Positions 48,828 through 54,777 of a stretch of DNA of 54,777 nt are shown here, piece after piece. Source of the DNA: Dickeya dianthicola NCPPB 453 (lineage in GTDB: Bacteria; Pseudomonadota; Gammaproteobacteria; Enterobacterales; Enterobacteriaceae); NCBI RefSeq assembly GCF_000365305.1, contig NZ_CM001841.1, positions 762,717 through 817,493 on the forward strand, in the 5' to 3' direction. The translations under genes and the position numbers were made by a program. A model generated the notes under the pieces. The model had not been told where the DNA came from. It saw only the letters and a program-made list of their open reading frames with translations, and did not search any database. Numbering within the stretch: position 1 is the stretch's first letter; each line of letters starts with the position of its first letter.

Positions 48828-49253
48828 GGATTGCCCGGAATTCCGGCCGCAATGGGCAGAGCGCTTGACGAGCGCCGCCTGTTGCGACATCCTGCCCGTG
48901 CTAATTCCGCTCTTTTTTTGTGCCTCTACACCGCATTTTGCCCAATTTTATACATTGGAATTTTATTCTGTTGTCGAAACTCACAAGCGGGACAACGCTG
49001 TAATGTGTTTTTGGGATGGTTTAAGCGTTGATAGTTTTTATTGCACTCTACACATTGACGCTGCCTAAAGAGTAGGCAATATTTGAAACTCTCGGTTTAT
49101 TCATATCAGTCCCTTCTAGCCATTTAATAAATTTATGAGGTCTATAGACATTCAGATTTAAAAATTTTTCGCATGCTGACTTGTATTAAGATGAATATAT
49201 GTATAACCATTTTGCAACAGGTGTCCTGTATATGGCTTGAATGTATATATACA
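48828..49253. other. Transition into the AT-rich island
   Basis: 426 bases. Composition drops sharply in GC after about 48900. TGCCTA (49062-49067) and TAGGCA (49073-49078) form a small hairpin. Nothing coding is convincing; the left boundary of the island may lie here. Confidence 0.5.
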
Positions 49254-50630
49254 TCAGATATAGCTCAATTTAGAAAAAAAACGACGACTTAATATATAGA
49301 ACCTAATGGTAAGGAGCATAGCTGAAGCAGAAATACCGGTTGCCAAACCAATCCAAATTCCCTTTGCACCCATATGTTGGGAATGTGCAGGCCACTGGCC
49401 GAAAGGAAACGCAATACCCCAATAGCCAATAGTGGATAGCACCATGGGAATTTTTGTGTCTTTTAGGGCACGTAGACATCCGGAAGCAATAGATTGTATT
49501 CCGTCACCCAGCATAAATAATGATGCGATCCCCAATAACGTCATGGCGATCTTGACAGTCTCGTAGTTTGTGGATTGTGAATTATCTATATAGAAACCGA
49601 CCAATTTTTGGGGCATAAGCCACAAAATAGCTGATGCAATAAGCATAAATGCTGCCCCCATCGACAGTGCCAAGGTGCCCGATTTTTTAACTTCCGCAGG
49701 CCTCTTTGCGCCTGACCAAAAGCTTAGTCGGACATTGGCCGCATTTGCCAGCGCTAGAGGTACAGCGAAAATAGTATCTACAATGCTAAAGGCAATTTGA
49801 TGGGCAGGAAGAGCTGCCGGATCGAAAGAGCTAAGACTAAGGCCTGCTACAAGGAAGACTGCTGCTTCCACACCAAGAGTAATACTTACTGGGCAGCCGA
49901 TATTTAATATTTGACGTATGATCTTAAAATCAGCCCTTAATTCTTTTGTAAAGGTCCTATATCGACTGCTGCGATGGGCAACCCAAAGTAAACAAATAGC
50001 TGAAAGCGTTATTGTGGTCGATGTGGCTGCTGCCGATCCAACATAACCCATGGCGGGCAATAACCAGAATCCATAGATGAAAGCGTGGTTCAAAGCAGCA
50101 TTTATTAACATGACCAAGACAGAGACTACAAGTAAGACACGTGCTCCACCCACGGCGGGCATAAATGCCCGCATGAGACTTAACCCTAATAAGGCTCCTG
50201 GAGCGCCCCAACGTAGTACTGCAGCACTGTAGCCCGCATTTCTTGCCAGTTCGCGTTCTGTTCCCGCAAAAAGTAGTATTGTCTCCAGATTACTCATCGC
50301 AATAAACAAGGGTATTGATAGTAGCACTGCCAATAAAAGGGCTGATCCATAGAGCTTGGGGATCTCAGCATATTTGCCTGAACCGCGCGCATGAGAAAGT
50401 AGAACGGTCAACCCAGACATAACTCCATGCATAAGAGTCATTATTGTGAAAAAAACCGTTGTAGCGAGAACCCCTGCACCAAGTTCTTCTGGTCCCAATC
50501 CCCCGAGCATGACAGCATCAGTAACGTTAACCACCTTTTGCGCGAGTAGTGATATCGCGATGGGGACTGCTATGGCTATTAGATCTCTTGCATGAGTTTT
50601 GAAGTTAGGTTTTTCGACGATATCCTTCAT
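49254..50630 (-). CDS. MATE-family multidrug/peptide exporter
   Basis: Inner-membrane antiporter of 458 aa with about 12 membrane segments in two six-helix halves. MATE markers are IAVPIAISLLAQKVVNVTDAVMLGGLGPEELGAG and, in the second half, ALPAHQIAFSIVDTIFAVPLALANAANVRLSFW. Codon use is AT-richer than the core genes, indicating transfer. The start overlaps the stop of a nonribosomal peptide thioesterase remnant by ATGA, so it was the last gene of that operon and probably exported the peptide product. It appears intact but may have lost its promoter. Confidence 0.9.
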   Translation of the reverse strand: MKDIVEKPNFKTHARDLIAIAVPIAISLLAQKVVNVTDAVMLGGLGPEELGAGVLATTVFFTIMTLMHGVMSGLTVLLSHARGSGKYAEIPKLYGSALLLAVLLSIPLFIAMSNLETILLFAGTERELARNAGYSAAVLRWGAPGALLGLSLMRAFMPAVGGARVLLVVSVLVMLINAALNHAFIYGFWLLPAMGYVGSAAATSTTITLSAICLLWVAHRSSRYRTFTKELRADFKIIRQILNIGCPVSITLGVEAAVFLVAGLSLSSFDPAALPAHQIAFSIVDTIFAVPLALANAANVRLSFWSGAKRPAEVKKSGTLALSMGAAFMLIASAILWLMPQKLVGFYIDNSQSTNYETVKIAMTLLGIASLFMLGDGIQSIASGCLRALKDTKIPMVLSTIGYWGIAFPFGQWPAHSQHMGAKGIWIGLATGISASAMLLTIRFYILSRRFFSKLSYI

Positions 50631-50778
50631 AGTTGATCCTTCAGCGCTATAGCAATGTGCTGAAATCGGTCATTTAGTACTGATGCAATTGATTGGACAT
50701 GTGGCATGGTCATCATACTGTAATGGTCACCAGTCGTTGTTGTAAGGCAGCTCAAGCGAACACGACTGTTCCAGTAAT
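50627..50778 (-). pseudogene. C-terminal remnant of a nonribosomal peptide synthetase-type thioesterase
   Basis: About 50 codons ending in ATGA overlap with the MATE gene. The remnant reads WNSRVRLSCL, then TTGDHYSMMTMPHVQSIA and a final helix; GDHxxM followed by HV is the usual end of type I thioesterase domains in NRPS proteins, with His the catalytic triad residue. Everything upstream is replaced by an IS element. Identification rests on this short motif and is moderately sure; a discrete thioesterase is an alternative. Confidence 0.55.
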
Positions 50779-51502
50779 TGGACTGACCCCACGATTGTAG
50801 ACATTTCCTGTCCTCACGACGAGGCCTGTTCAAAGGCCTGCGGACTGACACCGCCGAGGTGACTGTGGCGTCGGCTCCGGTTATAGAATACTTCAATGTA
50901 ATCGAAGATATCCGCGCGGGCCAGCTCGCGCGTTTTGTAGATCCGTTTTCTGATGCGCTCTTTTTTCAGCGAACTGAAGAACGATTCGGCCACCGCATTA
51001 TCCCAGCAGTTGCCACGCCGGCTCATACTGGGCGTCAGGTTATTGGCGCGGCAGAAGCGCTGCCAGTCATCACTGCCGTACTGGCTGCCCTGGTCCGAAT
51101 GCACGATGACCTCGCTGTCGGGTTTACGTCGCCATACGGCCATCATCAGCGCATCCAGCACCAGTTCCCGTGACAAGGTCGGTTTCATTGACCAGCCCAC
51201 CACGTTACGGGCAAAGAGATCGATGACGACCGCCAGATACAGCCAGCCCTGCCAGGTACGGATGTAGGTGATATCGGTCACCCACACCTGATTAGGTTTT
51301 ACCACGGTAAATTCACGCTGCACGCGATTAGGCGCAACAACAGAGGGCCTGCCAGCTATCCGGCGTGGGGCTTTATAGCCGCGTTCCGTGATTTGACGGA
51401 CGGCCTCTTCCTTAAATTCAGGTGTAAATCGTGGTGTGGCCATATGCTCCTCCTATGCTCAAACTATAGGGCAGGATCGTCTACCGGAGTGGGGTCAGTC
51501 CA
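50779..51502. mobile_element. Internally deleted IS3-family insertion sequence (724 bp)
   Basis: Ends are perfect inverted repeats TGGACTGACCCCAC (50779-50792) and GTGGGGTCAGTCCA (51489-51502), with TG...CA termini as usual for IS3 and further similarity inward (GTAGAC, CCTG). Normal members are about 1.2-1.3 kb. The three bases outside are AAT on the left and TAT on the right, so there is no exact target duplication. It carries one fused transposase frame. Confidence 0.85.
50814..51443 (-). pseudogene. IS3-family transposase, OrfA start fused to OrfB core
   Basis: Frame of 209 aa. Residues 1-23 (MATPRFTPEFKEEAVRQITE) are the start of an OrfA HTH protein; from residue ~24 the sequence jumps to the OrfB region before the integrase core (APRRIAGRPSVVAPNRVQREF). 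The rve core keeps its DDE residues: TDITYI, HSDQGSQYGSDDW and CWDNAVAESFFSSLKKE. The rest of OrfA, its leucine zipper, the frameshift site and the OrfB N-terminal region are gone, so it is presumably inactive. The junction falls at RGY, a motif I expect in both parental frames. Confidence 0.8.
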
Positions 51503-52209
51503 TATGGATGCATTAGCCAGAGCAATCATAAATCTCGGTAGTTCGCTGAGGGGAAGGGCTGGCATATTCTGCTTTTTAGGCTTACTGAAACGCTGTCCAA
51601 GGTTATCCGCTGGGTTGAACTCTATGAGTTCTTCTGTTGCGGCATAGCGGAAAATTTCATTCAGGCGGGAAATGATACGACGTAGGGTTTCTAGTACGCC
51701 CCGTTGTTCAATGGGGTCAAGGTGTTGTTTTAAGAGCTTAGGTCGGATCTTTTTGATAGGAAAATTGCCTAAACCGGGGAAGATATTTCGTTCGAGGCTT
51801 CGCCAGATGTCTTCTGCATGATCTTGTGAGATACCAGAGGATTAACCTTTTCATCTAACCACTTCTTCGCGACAGCCTTTAGCGTGTGCTCTGTAGCGTC
51901 CTTAAGAGCATTGGCTTTATCGTTGTTGTGAGTCTGCGGATCGATACCGTTTGCGAGCAATGACAAATATTCATCACGTAAAGTTCGTGCCTTGGCAAGG
52001 GTAAGATGAGGATAAGTTCCTAAACTCATCTTAGTTCGCTTTTTAGTTACTGGTACCGCATACCTGAAATACCAGTTTTTCTTGCCACCTACAGAGAGAG
52101 GAGCGATCCGTAGCATCAGGCCGTCGCCATCAAAAAGGTTGATCTCCTTTTCTGCTGGCTTGGTATTTTTGATTTCGGTGTCAGTAAGTTTCTTAGCGAT
52201 CTTTGCCAT
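51503..52209 (-). pseudogene. Truncated, frameshifted P4-type tyrosine integrase
   Basis: The first ~125 residues read as a DUF4102 arm-binding domain (KLTDTEIKNTKPAEKEINLFDGDGL, LGTYPHLTLAKARTLRDEYL, GIDPQ) in one frame. About 51840-51850 the frame shifts by one base and continues as the core-binding domain (QDHAEDIWRSLERNIFPGLGNFPIKK ... RLNEIFRYAATEELIEFNPADNL) until the IS at 51502. The catalytic domain with the RHRY residues is missing. The N-terminus at 52209 is intact. It marks this segment as an integrated island; no tRNA att site is visible. Confidence 0.85.
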
Positions 52210-52400
52210 TTTAGGACCCTCGAGCTGGGGGAATCTGAATTTTCAACGTAATATTATGATATTAATTATATAAATATGAATTCATACTTTGCGTGTATAC
52301 CTAAACGTATACCAATGCTGAAAAGTGATGGGCCTTCTTATCTGCGGTGCGCCTTGTCTGGCAACGCCTTTTCATCACCTTATTCCGCGCTATTTTTTAT

Positions 52401-52444
52401 AAGTACACGCGAATATCACTTTTTAGTGGTTTTCGTGTGTACTT
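52401..52444. promoter_or_regulatory. abiE operator module 1
   Basis: Arms AAGTACACGCGAA (52401-52413) and TTCGTGTGTACTT (52432-52444) pair at 12 of 13 positions. The module is 35/44 identical to module 2, which starts 62 bases later. Confidence 0.75.
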
Positions 52445-52471
52445 GACTGGGTGAAATTGTTCAAGTATACG
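52443..52471 (+). promoter_or_regulatory. Probable abiE promoter
   Basis: TTGACT (52443-52448), exactly 17 bases, TATACG (52466-52471). The -35 begins in the last two bases of operator module 1 and the -10 lies inside module 2, as expected for autorepression. Confidence 0.6.
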
Positions 52472-52506
52472 TGAATAACACAATTATGTGGTTTTCATGT
52501 GGACTT
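52463..52506. promoter_or_regulatory. abiE operator module 2
   Basis: Arms AAGTATACGTGAA (52463-52475) and TTCATGTGGACTT (52494-52506) match at 10 of 13, with an inner CACA-ATTA-TGTG perfect hairpin. It ends four bases before the antitoxin ATG, so bound protein would cover promoter and ribosome site. Confidence 0.75.
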
Positions 52507-52510
52507 ATGA

Positions 52511-53056
52511 ATGGACAGAATCACGGCTATTGAACGTTTAAACGCATTCGATAAGCAAGGGCGCTATGTTTTCACTTCCCGCGATTTAGCCAAAATTTTT
52601 CATGAAGATCGCCCCAGAGCGTTTAATGCTGGGCTAACTCGGCTGGTGAAAGATGGCATTCTGACCCGTGCGATTCGAGGGGTGTACGTCTATAACCATG
52701 CCAAAAGCAAAGACGCCTATACGCTTGAGCGCATCGTGTTAGCGCTGCGACGTGGCGAGTATAACTATCTCAGCCTTGAATCAGCTTTGTCTGAGTATGG
52801 CGTCATTTCTCAAATCCCGATTGGCCGGATCACGGTAATGACAACCGGACGTTCAGAAGAACATAAAACGCCTTTCGGTGTGATCGAATTTACCCATACC
52901 AAGCGGCCACCTGAGCAGATTTTGCAGGATACCTATTTGGGTAATTCCCCATTGCGGCAAGCAACGAAACAAACCGCGGTGAGGGATTTACGCCGCGTCG
53001 GACGTAACACCCATCTGATCGACGAATCGGAGCTATACCATGAATCAGAAAGTTAA
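52511..53056 (+). CDS. abiEi: AbiEi-type antitoxin of a type IV toxin-antitoxin system
   Basis: Protein of 181 aa. The N-terminal ~75 residues look like a winged helix (RYVFTSRDLAKIF, FNAGLTRLVKDGILTRAIRGVYVY), and the rest like the AbiEi C-terminal domain (YNYLSLESALSEYGVISQIP, TPFGVIEFTHTKRP). AbiEi proteins repress their own operon and counter the toxin without binding it. The gene overlaps the toxin gene by 17 bases. No strong ribosome site is seen; the ATG lies four bases after operator module 2. Codon use is intermediate. Confidence 0.87.
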   Translation: MDRITAIERLNAFDKQGRYVFTSRDLAKIFHEDRPRAFNAGLTRLVKDGILTRAIRGVYVYNHAKSKDAYTLERIVLALRRGEYNYLSLESALSEYGVISQIPIGRITVMTTGRSEEHKTPFGVIEFTHTKRPPEQILQDTYLGNSPLRQATKQTAVRDLRRVGRNTHLIDESELYHESES

Positions 53057-53957
53057 CTTTGCCGAGCTGGTCAGCAAAGCGATGGAATCAGCCGAGCTTG
53101 AAGGTCTTCGTAACGTGGTGGAAAAGGAGCTTTTGCACTATGACATTCTTTACTGTCTGGATAGTGCGGGTCTGCTGGAGCAGCTTACTTTTCAGGGCGG
53201 GACATCGTTAAGGCTGTGTCATGGCGGAAATCGGTTCAGCGAGGATTTGGATTTTGCCGGGGGGATCGCATTTTCCGGTGCAGACCTGAAGAACATGAAA
53301 GCCTGTATTGAAGATTATCTGGGGAATCGGTACGGCCTTGAGGTCAACGTGAAAGAGCCAAATGAGCTACGGAATGAACCCGGCTATGAGGAAGTACGTA
53401 TCGACAAATGGCAGGTATCCGTGACCACTGCACCGGAAAAACGTGATATGCCAAAGCAGCGAGTCAAGATTGAGATCGCCAATATTCCCGCTTATACAAG
53501 AATGCCGATGGCGTTAAAACGTAACTATGATGTTTTACCGGATGGTTACTCCGATACATTGGTTATGTGTGAAACACTGAATGAAGTGATGTGCGACAAA
53601 CTGGTTTCTCTCGTCGCAACCACAAAATATATCCGCTACCGTGACGTTTGGGACTTACCGTGGTTAATCCAGCAGAACGCAACCTATGATCTCGACCTGA
53701 TCCGAAAGAAAATACAGGACTACCGAATCCCCAATTATGATGAGCTATTGGCACATCGGATACAGAGCATTGAGCAGATTGTCGGGGATGGCCGCTTTAG
53801 TGCAGAAATGCGGCGATTCCTGCCACAAGCGGTATTTGACAGAACACTGGGGCGTGAGGCATTTAGCCAATATTTGAGTGGCGAGTTAAAAACACTCTTG
53901 AGCACGTTACAGCAGGAGCTAAATGGGCAGGGAGGGAAAGCGCCTTTCATCATGTGA
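53040..53957 (+). CDS. abiEii: AbiEii-type nucleotidyltransferase toxin
   Basis: Cytoplasmic protein of 305 aa of the DUF1814/AbiEii family. The active site is GGTSLRLCHGGNRFSEDLDF, with the glycine-threonine-serine loop at 53-56 and metal-binding D69 and D71; later CDKLVSLVATTKYIRYRDVWDL carries the conserved Lys and Asp. Intact catalytic residues and full length argue for a functional toxin. Family members abort phage infection or stabilise islands by modifying tRNA or other targets with nucleotides. The start lies inside the antitoxin gene. A strong terminator follows. Confidence 0.9.
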   Translation: MNQKVNFAELVSKAMESAELEGLRNVVEKELLHYDILYCLDSAGLLEQLTFQGGTSLRLCHGGNRFSEDLDFAGGIAFSGADLKNMKACIEDYLGNRYGLEVNVKEPNELRNEPGYEEVRIDKWQVSVTTAPEKRDMPKQRVKIEIANIPAYTRMPMALKRNYDVLPDGYSDTLVMCETLNEVMCDKLVSLVATTKYIRYRDVWDLPWLIQQNATYDLDLIRKKIQDYRIPNYDELLAHRIQSIEQIVGDGRFSAEMRRFLPQAVFDRTLGREAFSQYLSGELKTLLSTLQQELNGQGGKAPFIM

Positions 53958-54046
53958 ACATCCACGCCCAAATAAAAAGATTCTTCGAAAAACTGTTCAC
54001 CCTCTTCACTGGAGAGTTTTATTATTAATAATCAATGTATTAATGG

Positions 54047-54090
54047 ATGATGAGTCACTCAGAAAGTGACAGGTGACTCATCATTCTTTT
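54047..54090 (+). terminator. Rho-independent terminator after the abiE pair
   Basis: ATGATGAGTCAC (54047-54058) and GTGACTCATCAT (54073-54084) are perfect 12-base complements around a 14-base loop, followed by TCTTTT. The hairpin also stands upstream of the end of the convergent minus-strand gene and may serve both. Confidence 0.8.
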
Positions 54091-54195
54091 CTGATAAGCT
54101 AAGAGGGATAAAGACTGAGACTATTAGTGAGAACAATAATGAGTGGTATAGTACTAAGATAGTAGAAATTTTTAACGTCCCTGTTAAATGAATTA

Positions 54196-54777
54196 TCAAT
54201 CCTCCCAGTGGGCTTCAATGAACTGTATTTCTTTATTAACTCTAATCTCTTGCTTCTCTTTATTTCCTGAAAAGAAGAATTCTTTCCCTGACGTAAGATC
54301 AAGCACTGAGTATTCAAAACCTTGATCGCCAATTGCTCTTTCCATTAAAAAACAAATGAAATTAGCTCTCTCTTGAGTCATTTTCTCACTATTGCTAAAA
54401 TGTAATTTTACTAACTTTGACCTCCCTTGAAAGTTTACATTTAATTCAGGGTTGCATGATATATCTGTTTTTGCATAGTGATAGTATCTTTTGGGAGCGG
54501 GGAATCCGGTAATGTTTTTTCCTGATTGCCACTCATTGAATACGTTAACTATTTTTTCAAAGTATATCTTTTTTGAGGAATTTTTTTCTTTTCTGCATAA
54601 ATCATAGAGCTCTGATATATGCCCTTTTTTCACTATTAATCTTTTTATTGCATCTCTTATTTTCTTATAAAAATCCTTGCCTGGATGATATTCTGGCCTG
54701 TTTGCTATGGATTTTATTTTGTTGATCTTTGTTTGGGGTGAGGTATTAACAGCAATTGATGAAAACTCAGCAACGCC
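54196..54777 (-). CDS. Partial AT-rich gene of unknown function
   Basis: The frame is open from the window edge to the stop at 54196, at least 193 codons. A GTG at 54633 would begin a 145-aa product, but upstream codons continue in frame without a stop (reading AEFSSIAVNTSPQTKINKIK, then NRPEYHPGKDFYKKIRDAIK), so the real start is probably outside the window or near its end. The protein is Lys-, Asn- and Phe-rich, has no signal peptide or membrane segment in the visible part, and ends IEAHWED. I do not recognise it. Very low GC marks it as island cargo. Confidence 0.65.
   Translation of the reverse strand, partial: GVAEFSSIAVNTSPQTKINKIKSIANRPEYHPGKDFYKKIRDAIKRLIVKKGHISELYDLCRKEKNSSKKIYFEKIVNVFNEWQSGKNITGFPAPKRYYHYAKTDISCNPELNVNFQGRSKLVKLHFSNSEKMTQERANFICFLMERAIGDQGFEYSVLDLTSGKEFFFSGNKEKQEIRVNKEIQFIEAHWED

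Larger units (their letters stand above)
52210..52510. other. Spacer between integrase remnant and abiE, with promoter and operators
   Basis: 301 bases. Two GTATACC repeats at 52295-52301 and 52307-52313 near the integrase are candidate recombinase arm sites. The right half holds two 44-bp inverted-repeat modules and the abiE promoter. Confidence 0.6.

Noticed and set aside
48781-49068. Short frames after the GlxA-type gene
   Set aside because: They span the GC-content transition, have no ribosome site and no recognisable motif.
51503-51505. A target-site duplication for the IS element
   Set aside because: Flanking triplets are AAT and TAT; two of three matching is not a duplication.

Overview
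The window looks like an enterobacterial chromosome segment, most likely Dickeya (soft-rot Pectobacteriaceae). The core genes are GC-rich and resemble E. coli proteins such as UxuB, ErfK, NifJ, YnfC, DdlA and MltB. Alongside them are plant-sugar functions: a GPH symporter behind a KdgR-like box, a fructuronate reductase, a GH43 beta-xylosidase with its own symporter, and a complete myo-inositol pathway. The genus is an inference from this mix; no rRNA or tRNA gene is visible.

Layout. 1-5.5 kb: five-gene peptide-type ABC importer operon. 5.8-10.7 kb: AI-2E-family membrane protein, GPH sugar symporter, small Xre-type regulator and uxuB. 10.8-14.0 kb: marR-emrA-emrB-like efflux operon with a palindromic operator. 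14.2-16.5 kb: MocR-type regulator divergent from a GNAT acetyltransferase. 16.7-24.1 kb: L,D-transpeptidase, nifJ, an unrecognised helical protein, a second GNAT and the lipoprotein gene ynfC. 24.2-27.3 kb: xyloside hydrolase plus symporter. 27.7-29.9 kb: DinI-like gene with a LexA box, VOC and YciI proteins, ddlA. 30.0-44.8 kb: RpiR-type regulator, divergent iolA-iolD, then iolG, a sugar ABC importer (SBP, ATPase, permease), a second Gfo/Idh/MocA dehydrogenase, an iolC-DUF2090 fusion, iolE and iolB. 45.2-48.8 kb: mltB, a nucleoside-recognition-domain membrane protein and a GlxA-type AraC regulator.

48.9-54.8 kb is an AT-richer accessory island. It holds a MATE exporter coupled to the last ~50 codons of an NRPS-like thioesterase, a 724-bp internally deleted IS3-family element, a truncated and frameshifted P4-type integrase, an intact AbiEi/AbiEii-type toxin-antitoxin pair, and an unknown AT-rich gene running off the window. 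The IS lies exactly between the thioesterase fragment and the integrase fragment and has no matching target duplication. This suggests an IS-associated deletion removed most of a peptide-synthesis island.

How the genes work together. The iol genes cover every step from myo-inositol to acetyl-CoA, with uptake by the embedded ABC importer and probable control by the RpiR-type regulator; two closely related palindromes lie at the two iol promoter regions. The two most distinctive non-coding observations are a pair of 44-bp inverted-repeat modules flanking and overlapping the abiE promoter, and short in-frame tandem duplications (15, 18 and 21 bp) at or near gene ends or in a domain linker. All homology statements are from recognition of the sequences, not from a database search.
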